Below are positions 47,601-60,638 of a DNA stretch of 64,000 nucleotides, in pieces. Position numbers and translations under genes: made by a program. The DNA is taken from NCBI GenBank assembly GCA_010015655.1, contig ML976671.1:560533-624532 (forward strand). Direction: 5' to 3'. The notes under the pieces are model-generated. The model saw only the letters and a program-made list of their open reading frames with translations, made no database searches and was not told where the DNA came from. This DNA is from Bimuria novae-zelandiae CBS 107.79 (lineage: Eukaryota > Ascomycota > Dothideomycetes > Pleosporales > Didymosphaeriaceae). Each line of letters opens with the position of its first letter. The stretch's first letter is position 1.

Positions 47601-50600
47601 TAGTCTATGTTATGAGGCTCTCACACCTTGTTCCGATCCGGGTTAGGGCGGTAAGGTATCGTGGTGCTTCACGGATTATTCAATGGTACAAGTTGATGCG
47701 ACACTTAGCGCGGCTAGACAATCCAATCTTATAACGAATAAGATAACTATCAGTCTGTATAGGAGAACGTACTCGCACAGAAGATATATAAGTTGACTAC
47801 GAGGAAGGAAACAACAATAGGAAAGTCGCTATACTATATACTAGCCTATTCCTTCTTCGTAGTCCCGCCAAGGCCCTGTAGTCCCAGGGACTACGGTAGT
47901 CCTATGGGACTTCCCTTTATGCGGGACTTCGTCACGTGACTGCTGACTAAGCTGCCCCGCGCCCCGTTAGGTCCCGTTAACTCTGCTACTTCGTCAACAG
48001 TTACTCTCTTGGCGTAATTGTCTGGCTTCTTCATCCTTGTGGGGTTCGTGGTCGTAACAGTCTAATCTTAATATAATCTAGTTTCTTATATCTTTTCTTT
48101 TAAGTTTTAAATTTTTTATAAGTAGATATGCTTTATCCTCCTTCTTTAGCTAAGGTTCCATTTTTCGTTTTCAGTTTATATAGGAAATACTTTACTATTA
48201 AGATTTTTTAAGATTTTCTTAAAGTTATTTATATATCCTTTTTATAGTTTCTGCCATGTTAATCGCTTCTTTCGTCCTAATTATTATAGGAAATGCTTAA
48301 TTAAAGAGATATAGATATCTTTTATAGTTTATATAGAATAGTATATATCTAGTTGCTACTAATACTTTATTATTATATACTATTTATGCTATAAATAATA
48401 AGAAAATCTAGTTATTCTTCTAGTCGTTACAGTAGATGCGTAGGTATGTCTTAATTATTTAATTTATATGTTCCGTTTGTCCGTCCATCTGTGGGTAGTA
48501 GGCTATTAATAATTTCTATTTTATTCTAATAAGTGCCATAAGTATTATCTAGTAGTTTAAAATAAAGAGTTTGTCTCTATCACTAATAATTAACTTTAGA
48601 ATATTATAGTATTATATAAGTTAATCTAAGATAAAGAATACTAGTTCTTTAGCTATAGTTTTCTTTTAGTAGGGTAATAATTCCACGTATTTAGTAAATT
48701 AATAAAAAATTATTAATATAGTGTCGTATCTTATTTCGTTTAATAGGTCGTTTAACTTAGGTAGTCTAATTATAAAGTCTATATCAATGTCTTCTTATAG
48801 TGCTATAAGTATCTAGATCGCTTATATCTCTTTATACTTAAGGTGTGTGGCGTGCTTATTTTGTTAGTAGTCTATATATTTTTAGATATACTTTATAATT
48901 GCTTCTTTTATTCCTCTAAATAAGTAATTCTATTAAATAAGTTCTATTATTTCCCTAACTTTTAGGTGACTATATACAAGGTTATTATAGTATTATTATA
49001 TAATATGAGTCTATAGTTCCTTAGGTACTTTTCGTGTGATAACGAGGAGTTAGTTAAGTTCTATTATAGGTTTTAATAATCTATCTAGGTTCTATTATAG
49101 TATTATAAAGTAGGTTTTTACTTTTTTTCTTACAAAATTACTACGCTTACTAAGGGCATTTACTCTTCTATTATCCTTTCTTAGAGTGTATATAATCTTA
49201 AACTTATATTATTTAAGTATTTTTAACTATCTTACCTATCGTGACGTAAGTTCTTTAGTAGTCGTGAATCTTACAAGGTTTCTATAATTTATAAAGATTA
49301 TAAGACTAAAGTAACTAAGTATATAGATTCTTTAGTACTTAAGTGTCTTAATAATTACGTAGAGTTCCTTATTATGTACTTTATATCGTATTTCTACTCT
49401 ACTAAACTTGCATAAGTATTATGCGACGGGGTGCTATTTACTATCTTTCTTTTATTTCGCGCATGCGCTAGTCGCGAGGTCGCTTACGTCTATTTTAATT
49501 TATAATAGTTCTTTATCTTAGAAGTAGACAAAAACTAGTGCTATAGTACATGCCTTTACTAGGTGCCTAAATAATTCTTTATATTTTTAGATCTACTTAA
49601 AGGGTGTTTCTTTCTTAGTAAGGTTAGTTAAAGGTATTATAATCTTAGCGTAATCCTAGATAAACGGCCTATTAAATTCGTAGAATCCTAAGAATTCTTA
49701 GATATTCTTAACTATTTTAGGTGTTAGCTAGTTTATAATATACTTAATCTTATTTAGCACGACTTTAATTCCTTTCGTGCTTATAATATATCTTAGAAAT
49801 TTAAATTATTTTACATACTATTAACACTTTTTTAGTTTAATTCTAAGGTGTGCTTTATCTATTACTTTTAACACTATTTATATATAAAGAATATAATCTA
49901 ATTTATTATTAAAAAAGATAAGTGTATTGTCTATATATATAATAATAAATATATCTAAGTAATTATAGAGTATATTATTAACTAATGCTTGGAAGTTCGC
50001 TAGTGCGTTAGTAAGTCTAAAAGGTATAATTATATATTTAAATAGTTTATAGCGTAATTTAAATGCTATCTTCTACTTGTTACCTTTTTTTAATTATATA
50101 AGGTGGTATCTATCTTATAGATCTATTATCGTAAAGATCTTAGCTCGTAAGAGTTAGTCTTTAAGCTCTAAAATATTTAATAGTGAGTATATATAGTTGT
50201 GGTATTCTATCCTTCTTTATAATAAACATAAAGGGCCTGACTGCTGGTAACTTCGTCGGTTATATATAGCCCTTATTAAAATTTGTTTTAATAAATTCTT
50301 TTTCTTGCTAGAGTTACTTTCTAGTCTTACTATATAGTAGTCTAAAGAGTGGCGTTTTTCCTTCCTCTAGGTCTATTGCAAGATCCTAGGGTTAATATTC
50401 TAAAAGGTTAGTCTTTCCTTCTCGTTTGGTGAATATGTAATTCTATACTTGGTAGCATTCTGGAATATTATAGAGTGTGTCGTCTATCTTTTTGCGCTTT
50501 GTAACCTAGTGTTTCCTACTAGCGTTTGCTAGAGGTATTTTATATTTATTAACTTCTAGTCGTAAGACTAAGTTATTTATAGCTTTCTCATTTATTATTA

Positions 50601-52900
50601 TACTTTATTAATATATAGATTTTACTTATAATATATAGTTATAGCGTTTAAAAGATAGCGTTCTTTGCCCTTAATTAACAATAGGATTGAACTTTCTTAG
50701 CTGGAATATTTTTAGTACTATATTATAATTAGCTTCTTTAAGGATGTTAAAAGTAATTATTTCCTAGTATTTATAAATTATAAGTAATATTTCAATTCTA
50801 TATTCTATTCGTGACGTGCTTAGTAGGAGGATTTATTTGCGATAATAATAGGATATAATACAGCCATTTCGCGTTTATAGAGTCTAGCTATATTAAGTGC
50901 GCTTTATAATATATAGTTCTCTTATGCTCCTAAGTCTAGTATAGCCTTTATCTATATTTCTTTAAGCTATACTAATAGCTTTAATTAATACTTAATTATT
51001 TATAGTATTTATTTTTTAAAGGCGTTTTCCCGCTTAATCTTAGGTCTAAAAAAGACATTTTCTTAATTAGTATATTTACTAGCTTAGGGTAACTCTCCTT
51101 CTTTTTATCTTATAGCTACCACTAAGCTTTATTATAGGATGCTTTACCGTTCGTGGTTAATTTAATTTTTAGGGTTATTAATCCCTTACTTAGTTTATTA
51201 AATTTAAATTTTTGCTTCTAATCAGCGTGGTACGTGCAGTTAAAGTATAAATATATCTATTATATCGATAATATATATTGTTTATTTATTAGTAGTAATA
51301 AGGCTTAGTTCTTAGCGGTATTTAGCTATAGAAAGTATCTTGCCTCTTATTTATCTAAATAGTAAACATTGCAATATAAGTTTAAGTAATTAAACTATTC
51401 CTAATAGTATTATTATTATTATAGAAGGAAATATCCGTTTTTCTGTACTTAATAGTGGATTGTACATTAATCTTTCCTGCAGAGTCTCCATCGTAGATTT
51501 TCGTACAGTAGGTTACGATGTCCAGGTTATATTATAGTTCGTGTGTTAGATTTTTAACAAGATAGTTCTTCGTAGTATCTTTTTAGTAGCGTGTGTTAGC
51601 CTATTTATAATCTTCCTTACTAACGATGTTAGTCTATTTAGGATAATATGTGGTTAGCGTATGTTCTATAGCTATGTATCTAAAATCTGCTTTGCGTGGT
51701 TGGTATAGTTCTAAGAAGTTAAAGACATTAACGGTCTTTTTATTTATTTAATCCTATATAGGTATAGCGTAGAAGATTATTAAATTAGCTTAATTTCTTT
51801 TCTGTCTAATCCCTTGTCTATATCTTTATATAGTTATAAGTTAAGTGAGTCTAATTACTCTAAGTCGCTATTAAATAGCTTAATAATGGCTATTACTTAC
51901 TATTTTTTGTTATTTAATTTATTAGTAATAGTTAATATATTTAACTATCTAATGACTTTTTTCTTAGATCTATAGTTCCTAGCAATATAACTTAGTTTAC
52001 TATATATAAAGTAGGTACGTGTCTTAGTCCTTAGTAGGCGAGTTCTATTTAAGAGTTATATATAGTTATTATTAGGCTTTTAAGAGCCTAGGACTTTTCG
52101 TATTCCCTTTTTTAAATTATTAAATTAGATTCCTTCTGTTAGCTAGTAGCTATAAGGATTGTATTACTATTATTAAGGTGCCTTTAGTAGCGCCTTATAG
52201 GCTATAGATGCCTATTATCTAAAGCTAATATTTCTTAAATTTTTATAAAACTCTTCTTATAGCATAAACTATTCTTTATTAATTCTAATAGATTTTTTAT
52301 ATATTTTATTAAAAGTTTTAATTTTTATATTACTCCGTAGTAGTTCTTCGCGTACTTCATATTGAAGTCCTTACTTATATATAGTTTTAAGGAATTTCTC
52401 TTCCTATTTAAGCTATATAGCATATTTACGGAATTTAGCTATATACTTAGCTGTAAAAAAGATATTAAGGTAAGAGATTATAAAGTTTTTATTACTTTAT
52501 TACCCTCTAACTAGATAAATAATAATATTAGACTTGCCTAGCTTAAGTAGGTATTTAATCGCTATATAAAAGAGAAGGCTTAATAATTATATTAACTTTT
52601 AATCTTAAATAGCCACGGATCTTATATTACTATAGACTTTATCAACTACTATAGTTAAAGTAAGATCCTACTTACTATTTTACCTTCTTATTTAACTTAT
52701 ATGCTTTAACCCCTTAATATTATAATATTTAAGCCTTTATTAACTTCTTACTTAACTAAGCTCTTAAAATACCTTCACGTAGGCTAAAACTTAATTTTTA
52801 TTATAAAGGAAGATTTTTTCCTTTTATTTTAAAAGATATAGGTAGACTTTTTTTAAGAAACTAATAATCTTTAGCTCTTTTAGAGCAGTAGGCATATTAC
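47100..52900 (-). mobile_element. Ty3/gypsy LTR retrotransposon, RIP-degraded, minus strand
   Basis: Minus-strand reading through many stops gives gypsy proteins in order. A gag capsid segment, YIAKFRKYAI...EVREELLRSN, lies near 52150-52480. A mutated zinc knuckle, YFIYSKLSYIARNYRS, lies near 51950-52010, with Cys replaced by Tyr as expected from TGY to TAY. The reverse transcriptase core, YLDIFIIIYIDNTLIF, lies near 49920-49980, its YIDN in place of the usual Y-V/L-DD. The integrase, DFIIRLPKLNDLL...ILIIVDRFTKYVELLPY, lies near 48640-48780. No flanking LTR pair was found and both limits are approximate. A younger solo LTR sits inside. Confidence 0.78.
47608..48059 (+). mobile_element. Solo LTR with 5-bp target duplication, nested in the gypsy remnant
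   Basis: The segment is 452 bp, begins TGTTATGAGG and ends GTCGTAACA, so it has the TG...CA termini of an LTR. The 5-bp repeat GTCTA flanks it exactly (47603-47607 and 48060-48064). Its composition is normal, in sharp contrast to the AT-rich surroundings, so it is younger than the RIP of the host element. A TATATAAG word near 47787 on the plus strand suggests the orientation. No internal retroelement sequence lies next to it. Confidence 0.85.
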
Positions 52901-53752
52901 TACTAAATCTTAAAAATTAAGAAAAAGCTCTCTAGCATTACGTAGTAATTATAATTAAAAAAAGATAGTTAGGCTTATATAATTAGTAGTAAAGGATTAG
53001 GGTAGTTAAGATATTAAAAAAAGCTTTGTTAATTACTTTACTATCTATTTATTTAAAATAGGCTACTTAAGTATAAGGTAAATAGGATTAAGTAGGCACT
53101 ATTTATTAAGGAAAAAAAAGGTTAAACTCTAGATTTTTAATAATATTAAAAGTATTATAGTAGAGTAGTTCTTTAATTACTAAGGAAGGTAAGGGAGGCA
53201 AGTGTTTATTAATTTATTAAAAAGTAAAAAAATACGTAGTAGTAATTTTAAAAAGTAAAGATAGTAAAGCTAAAGAAGGCAGATAAGCTATATAAAGAGA
53301 AAATCTAGCAGGAAAAGCGTACTACGCGAGGGGTAGCTAAGAAGGTAAAGGAGAAGGAAAGGGCTAAAAAGACACCTTAGCGCGCTGCCTAGAAGTCTGC
53401 CTACAACGCAGAGAAGCTCTACAATTATCTTAAAAGGGTAAGAGAAAGGCCTCTCAGCTACCTCCACAGAGTAGAAAGCGTTAGAAACGTGTTATTAATA
53501 ATATAGATATTAAGGAGGCCTTAGATGGCGTATCTACTATCCTAACCAAATCTATACGCAGTCGCTGCAACATTAAGCTTTTAAATAGATTTAAATAGTA
53601 TAAATAAATTATAGCTATTAACTTATTACCCTATAAGAAAATCTTATAATAATATTAATTATAGGTAATTATATAGCCTTATTACTAATAGAGCGTTTGT
53701 AGTGTTGGTGTTGCATTGCGCGAATCCGCGCGTTGCGCGCACAGACACGGTA
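52900..53752 (+). mobile_element. 3' end of a pogo/Fot1-like transposon (element C)
   Basis: On the plus strand the tail of a Fot1-like transposase is readable through two stops at Gln/Trp positions. A Lys/Glu/Arg-rich coil (VAKKVKEKERAKK) near 53330 is followed by KGKRKASQLPPQSRKR and DIKEALDGVSTILTKSIRS near 53430-53570. The GC-rich end up to 53752 reads, inverted, CCGTGTCTGTGCGCGC. It is followed by TA, the same CCGT/TA arrangement as elements A and B. The left end was not found, probably because the gypsy element was inserted into it. Confidence 0.65.
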
Positions 53753-56422
53753 AGCCTTGGACGCGGCATCGCTGATGACTCCCAGCCAGGAAGTATTCCT
53801 TCTGCTCATCTGCACCAGGAAATCCGAGCGACCTATTCCTGTGGTGGCAAATATCCATGCTTTGATTCAGCATAGATTGTAGGGAGCACCGCTTTCAATG
53901 CTACTATGAGTGGGGATATTGGTGCGAAAGCCACTTGCTCCTTCTCCGAGGACTTCAGGTACGTTGTCACAAATGGCGTGAAGTGTGCAACGGCTAATGG
54001 GACATAGCAACTACTGGACTGCCGTCATGTATTTCAACACGAGGAATGGTACCTACAAGCACGTTCCACAATACCCGAATGCCCTTTTGGGTCCGTTACT
54101 GGCGGATTGACAATCTACCATCGCAAGCGAGACTTTAACTCGAATGGAAGACGACGACAACCTCCTTCAATCCAGTGAGGGTATGATTGCCTCGGGTAGC
54201 TGCTGGTGTGCTCACAAAGAAAAGGGCTTCCGTATGACTGTCGGCAGTCCCAACACCGCCTCAACTAAGAAACCAGAGCTTCGCTACACCTGTCTGAAAG
54301 ACGTCGTGACCCGTAGGGGTAAGACTAATGCCTTTACCAAACAGCTTGCCTGGTTGGGATCGTGGTCATATATTACTCTTGCCCCGCCCCTGTTGGGACG
54401 GCGTGGAATCCAACCGCGTCTAACGACCAGTCGATCTGGCCTGCTGATGGCTCACTACCCTTCGTGTGGAGTTCCGGTGATACTTGCGGCCATGGAACAA
54501 CGAACACACGGCGATTACGTGTTTGGGTGGAAAGGTGATGCGTTGCAGAGGTCATCTTCAAAACTTCGTGAATAGTTAAGAGCTTACCCGCCTTTTAGGG
54601 CCATGGACTCCACAAGCTTGGCCAGCAATGACCTAAAGACACACAGTGAGGCGGAGGCGAATAAAGTGCACGATAAAGACCAAGACGAGGGAGGATACTG
54701 ATGGGTGTGAGTTGTCACCGACGGATGCTTGCGGAAGTCCAAACTGACGAAGGTTTGAATAGGGCTCGAGCACCTTCCATGCGCCATGCCGATGTGATGA
54801 GTGGATATCAAGTTGCTACATGCATTCTATTGTTGGTATGGGTACTCTCCTTTTCGTAGGCTCAGCCTGGGTACGCGTCAGTCGTTATCGTAGCTCCAAT
54901 TCCGACCTTCCAAGAAAATTTCCTTGGCTTCGTCTGCGATAGCCTGTTGTTATTTGTCAGAGTCCCTGAGACAAGTGGGCCGCGGCGGGGCGGGAACTAG
55001 GGCGCCGTCCTCGCGGACCTTCCGCTCCGCTGTGCTAAGACGCTTTTAACCTCCGTGTGCGCAAGGAGTCCTTTGCTTCATCAGTGCTTGATCGCCACGA
55101 AGACGAGCTCTTGAGCCTCGTTGGGCTCTGTTCACTGGTCTGTTGCGAAGCTGGCACCCTCGCACTGCCAAGCGTGAAGCGCTTTTTACCCGCGCCTCGG
55201 TTGGGCATCCTTGATGTGAGAATGGCATTAACGCCGTGAGTATATCTTGCAACCCGCCTGGGCACGCTGCGGTCGCCTCGAACTGCACGTGCAACCAGCC
55301 CCCGTCCACGGGTGAATCACACGAAAACTATTAGGAGTAACGAATTCATCGCTAATGAGACAGATTTTAGAGAGATCTTTCAGACGAGAGCGGCACATTC
55401 CCCGATCTTTCAATGGTGGTCACGGGGCACGACCCAACCCGACTTACGCATGTTGAAAATGGAGCTGCAGCTGCAGCCCACCTTCGCATCTTTCATAATT
55501 TTCTGCAGTTGCTATCGCACCAACGTCATATTGACTCTTATGCGCGTCTTCCAATGGGTAGTGACGCGTGTTCGAAATGCCCTTGAAGCCGAGCGGACTG
55601 ATCGGCGGGCGCTCAGCCACCCAGGTTTGCGATGAGCAGGAGAAAATTCGCACAGAGAGATAAGGGCGCTCATACAATCGGGAGACATACAATCGAGAGA
55701 GAGAGGAGAGAACCGCAGATATACACGATCAACATTTGGAATACGTGTCGCTTTCATCGCTGATAGCGTTGGTACGACTGCTGTTTCCATATGTACCGGA
55801 CATAAGCAGAAGCTTCTTCACGCGATTGCCCGAAGGGAAAATAAGGTTTGTACTTAAAGACCCGGAAGCGATTCTTGTAACTGTCCTGGTTCTGAGTGCT
55901 CGACCACTCAAGTGGGCCTTGGGCGGCGACTTCAAGGTCGTCCTTGGCACCTCATTTCGTGCCTGCCAAGTCCGTGCGGGATGGGTGCTAAACCACCAGT
56001 GTTCTGCGCAACGTCGTTCACAACCAAACCCTTAAGAGCCAAGGCAACTTTCGCGCTGCACAGGTATCGACTATGTGGGGGTGTTTTACGTGGGATGCTT
56101 GGCACACACACGTCGACGATTCGGACCGTTAGGCCGTTTCGATGCCGGTTTCAAGCTCTTCAGGGTGTCTTCCCAACGACAAGCGCTGGTTTTGAGCCGC
56201 ATCGCGTAGACGTCTATCTCCCGCGCTTCGACCCACATTGACCTAGATTGGCTGCCGGGACATTTCGGGCAGCATCCAAGAAAGCTTTTCGCGACTGGGC
56301 TGCAGACATAAGGAGTACCATGTTTTACAGAAGGATGCACCTTGTCAAACCCGAGCTGCCTATGTCCCCTATTGGACCGAAAAACTCCTTCTCGGCGCGT
56401 CTAAGGAATAAACATCGGTTGC
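53753..56422. other. Gene-poor stretch with decayed coding-like pieces
   Basis: About 2.7 kb of normal composition. The longest frame, 54144-54575 plus (143 codons), has no recognisable domain. Protein-like pieces in different frames (for example MSGDIGAKATCSFSEDFRY near 53910) suggest a decayed gene, but no model could be built. Confidence 0.35.
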
Positions 56423-56953
56423 ATGGATTGTGCGATGCGCTGTCCTTGTCCTGGTCCCCGGCGCGGTGCCTCGCGCGTACCATGGGATTTGGAGGTATCC
56501 AAAAAAGTGCCTCCATTCGAGTTCCACCGTGGAGCTCAACAAAGCGACTACAGCACGACCGCATCTGGTTCAATGTCGTATCACGGCTTGGTTACTGTCG
56601 TCGTAACGTCGATCATCATTTCCTGTTGCGCAGCCATGATGCTTATAGCGAATGCGATCAGACCTGGCTCACTGCGAGACCAATGTCAAAACGGCTTGGC
56701 AGCTACAGAGGGGAGGCAACTAAACCACGGACCTCCCTCAGATTCGCCCATGATTGAGAAGTTAGTGCATTTGCACGTGCATTCTGATACAATTCCTCAT
56801 CTAAAGCTCCGTAGTGGAGACAATGACCGGCTCCCAGGTACCACCTCACCTCCGCCAAGGCAGACGAGATCCCACTCCACCCCTACCACCAGTCGATCAG
56901 GCGCTCTGCAAACCGCTAGCTCAGATGCACGCGCCAAAGGGTACCCGCTTTGA
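56423..56953 (+). CDS. Hypothetical single-pass membrane protein
   Basis: An open frame of 176 codons from an ATG contains one strong membrane helix, GLVTVVVTSIIISCCAAMML, at about residues 55-75. A hydrophilic Ser/Pro/Arg-rich C-terminus follows. Nothing in it is recognised. A longer frame on the same strand overlaps it (56248-56757), and composition does not separate the two. It is kept only because of the clear helix and ATG. Confidence 0.3.
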   Translation: MDCAMRCPCPGPRRGASRVPWDLEVSKKVPPFEFHRGAQQSDYSTTASGSMSYHGLVTVVVTSIIISCCAAMMLIANAIRPGSLRDQCQNGLAATEGRQLNHGPPSDSPMIEKLVHLHVHSDTIPHLKLRSGDNDRLPGTTSPPPRQTRSHSTPTTSRSGALQTASSDARAKGYPL

Positions 56954-57160
56954 AACGACCTGGATAAGGTGCGGACCTGTGCTTTAATAGTCTGGTTGTC
57001 TTGTCTATCAGTACTTCGCCCCCCGTTGCTGCCCTTCCACAATCCATTCTCCAGCGGCCCGGTGCTGACTTTAATTTTATCTCTTTTCTTCTTGGTGCAT
57101 ATTTAACGGCGTTCTTGCTCCTTTAGATTTGTGGTGCAGGACACCCTTCACCTTCCCGTA

Positions 57161-58744
57161 ATGGATTCTCGATTTCAGCCAGCCGATCCTTCGGTCGAGA
57201 ACAACGGTAACAACACCTTCAATCCTACTTTCGACAATACGAACCAGGATGTCAATCACGGTCGGAATCAGTCAGGTCAAAGCTCACGGACAAACACTTG
57301 GGTACAAACACCTGCAGGCCCCTTCCCATCGAATCAGGTTCAGAGCTTCCAGAGCTTTGGGCCTCCTCAACAACAAGGCTACTTCCAAGCTCCTGTCAAT
57401 GTCAACGGCTACCCCGAAGATTACAAGGGCAAAGACCCCTTCAACAATCTGGCATACATTTCAGAACGACCGGTACAGCTGACTCCGAATGAATCACCAC
57501 GAGATTCAGTTGACCTGGATAAAGAAAAGGCGGCAGTAGAGCCTCACGATCCTCACAAGAAGGACCCGAATCAACCCTGGATGGCCTTTGGGGAGAGGCT
57601 GAAGCATTTCACCTGGGCTTGGTACACACTGACTATGGCGACGGGCGGTATCGCCACGCTCATCGCTGCCCAACCACATCGGTTCCCGGGCCTGATCACC
57701 ATCGGTGCCATCTTTTACATTGTCAACCTTATCTTCTTCGCCATTCTTGGTGGTTGCATGATCCTTCGCTTTACGAAATTCCCAGGCACTTTCAAGGAGT
57801 CTGTAACTCATGAGCGAGAAGCGCTTTTTCTAGGTCCCTTCTTCCTGTCTATCGCTACGATTATCACCGGTACACAAAGATACGTGGTCGAATCATACGA
57901 GTCGAACCATCCAATGCGAGGATGGATCGTCACCAGCATGGCTATCGCGTTCTGGGCCTATGTCTTCCTGACCTTCTGCCTCGCCGTCTTTCAGTACTCG
58001 TTCCTGTTCGCGAAACATACCTACCTCCTTACGAAGTTCATGCCGTCGTGGCTGCTACCCATCTTTCCGATTATGCTGGGTGGCACGATTGCAGCTACCA
58101 TTGCGCAGGATCAACCTGTATCCTCCCGAATGCCCATTATCGTCGCTGGTTTGGGTTGTCAAGGATTGGGCTTCACCATGAGTGTGATTATGTACGCTCA
58201 CTACATTGGCCGTCTTATGCAAGTCGGGTACCCAAACCGCGAGCACAGAGGTGCCATGTTTATCGGCGTTGGGCCACCCTCCTTCACGGCTCTGGCCTTC
58301 ATTGGAATGGCTAACGCCCTTCCCGACGACTTCGACCTACAGACGGACGGTATAATGGACGCCAAGGTTCTACGCACTATCGCACTGGTATCGGCTATAT
58401 TTCTCTGGGTGTTGGCTATGTGGTTCTTCATGATCGCGTTCATTGCTGTAAGTTGATTACTTTGCTTGTGTGAGACCAGTCACTAATCTTCCCACCAGGT
58501 TCTTCACTCGCGTCCTGAATACTTTCACCTCGGTTGGTGGGCGATGGTGTTCCCGAACTCCGGCTTCATCATCGCAACCATCAATATTGGCAACAGCTTA
58601 AAGGATGAGATCGTACTGTTCGTTGCGAACGGTTTGACGATTGCTATTCTCCTGATGTGGGCCTTCGTTTTTTACCACAATATCCGAGCGGTTGTTGTCC
58701 AAGACATCATGTATCCCGGCCGTGACGAAGACATTGAGGATTAA
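57161..58744 (+). CDS. Mae1/SLAC1-family transporter (C4-dicarboxylate or anion exporter)
   Basis: Exons 57161-58447 and 58499-58744, with a 51-nt intron (GTAAGT...CAG, phase 0), give 510 residues. The first about 130 residues are a soluble Asn/Gln/Ser-rich tail. About ten membrane helices follow, starting at FTWAWYTLTMATGGIATLI, the typical first helix of the TehA/Mae1/SSU1 superfamily. Later helices include LLPIFPIMLGGTIAATIA and WVLAMWFFMIAFIA, and exon 2 carries WWAMVFPNSGFIIATINIG, the conserved late helix. Members export malate, sulfite or other anions across the plasma membrane; the substrate cannot be fixed from sequence. Length is within the family range, with a longer than usual N-terminus. 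Confidence 0.92.
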
Positions 58745-60638
58745 GTTGGCATTCGATGATCGGAAGATCAAGCACAACTGTCCGAGAAGACAAAACATCA
58801 GAAGTTTTCCTTCTTTTCAACACCACGCTCGCTCACGCGTCGTCGTTACTCACTCGCTTTGCTTCGCTTTTTTCTTTACTTGCTTTCTGTCGCATTTCCC
58901 TTCTTGGGAAGAGCGCCAGGGTGGAAAGGCTGACCGGAGGACGACAGCCATGGCAATAGACGTATCCATTCTTTTTTACAGTACGCTTTGTATTATTTTG
59001 CTTTTTTGTCTTGTCTCATAGCGACGGCGCTTGGGGGGAGGGCGACTTGCATACCCGGCTCATAGACTCTAGACGTTTTGATACCACCCCAGCACGTTGG
59101 TTGCGCGCGTAAATTAGATCTCAAGTTTCAATATCACATGCGGGTTGCCCTTCCTTCACCTTCACGTGCTTATTACCAGTAAACACCAAGCGACTAGAAG
59201 AGACTGCGACACCAAGCTCCCTCCCATAACCGAGCTGTAGCAGGACGAGGCAGCAGAGAGATCGACCGGGACAAAGCAACGAGCGCGGAACCTCCGACCA
59301 CGGAACCTCTGACCGGCGTGTGGATATCTTAGCAGTACCTTACGGTTTCATGTCGATCATATGTGCTAAATTGGTCAAGCGGTTGTGGCGTCAGTGTTTG
59401 AACGGTGGGGGCCAAGGCTCTTGACCGTTTTGAGAACTCTTGACCGTTTTAAGAGATTCGGGACCGCTTCGATACTCGAAGTCAAGGCAAAATGAGGATA
59501 AGATTAGCGAATGGAAGATGTGCACCGAGAGAAAGGATCTGTATCGCTTTGGGAAGGGAGGCCGCACAAGCTTTCCTTGCCGTTTCTCTTCGCAACCACG
59601 AGCGCGAGCATGTTTTGTGTCTTATTAGCTGTGAAGCAGAGCTCCGGTAGAGAAGACAATAGCCAAGGTCTTGAGGTTGTGTGAAGCTTCGTGTTTCCAT
59701 CGGGAGGGCGGGAAGGAGATTCACGGCTCCGCATACCTAGGTATCCTTGGGATGACGTTGCTTGCCTCTCCTAGCGCTTTAAGATCCACACTTCTGATTT
59801 ACCTTCATTCTTCTCTGTGAAGGCCAGCGCGTATTTCTTTGTTGAGTTGGTACTCTGTGCAGTTGGTTAGGGCCCATGGTGCTACTCGATATGTAATATC
59901 CCATGTAAAACCGTGGTAGAAAAAAAGCGGTCCTGGAAAGTCCGGTGGAGTCCTTCATGCCCTGAGTACCATCGGTACCCATAGGTATTGTCTCCACATT
60001 ATTCCCCGTCACGCCATATTAGAATGCCTGTATACCTCGGTAGCATTGGTTATTTTCGCACCAAAAAGCGCAGGACGCTTTCGATGTGGGGAAACTAAGA
60101 AAAGTTCTCACATCGCATCGGTAATGGAAGATGCTTCTTGGTCTTGCACTAGGGCTGTTGAGGTTACACGTGAGGACTAGAAGAACGCATATTTGTCGTT
60201 TCATACAAGGACGCTAGTGCGATTTCAGTTTAGCTTGCTTTCATTTAGCACGCACCCCTTTGCCCTCGTTACAAGTGATTCGGTGTTTCTACAATCTATC
60301 AAAAGTAAAGATCGGGCAGTCCTATGGCGAATATTCTCTCCTCTTTTACGGCCCTGGGTTCATTTGCGTCAGGGCACGCGCATGGCAGAGCAAGAACATA
60401 GGATCAATATAAGCGTATAACGTTCTGGCGCAGCTCATCGTGTTCGTAATGGGGCATGTGGATCAGCCAATGTTTCTGTGTAATGAGGGAGGTACCGTAC
60501 CGTACAAGTGTGCAGAAGACTGGCGGCACCGCGCACGGTCCACCCACCACTTCAACGCGTCCGTAGTTCGAACGGGACTGTTGTAGCGCGTCTCGTCATC
60601 TTCCACCGTCGATTCAATTTGGTCCCACTGGTCACGCC
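58745..60638. other. Intergenic region
   Basis: About 1.9 kb with only short frames. A pair of direct words (CTTGACCGTTTTGAGA and CTTGACCGTTTTAAGA) lies near 59421-59456. No gene is supported. Confidence 0.4.
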
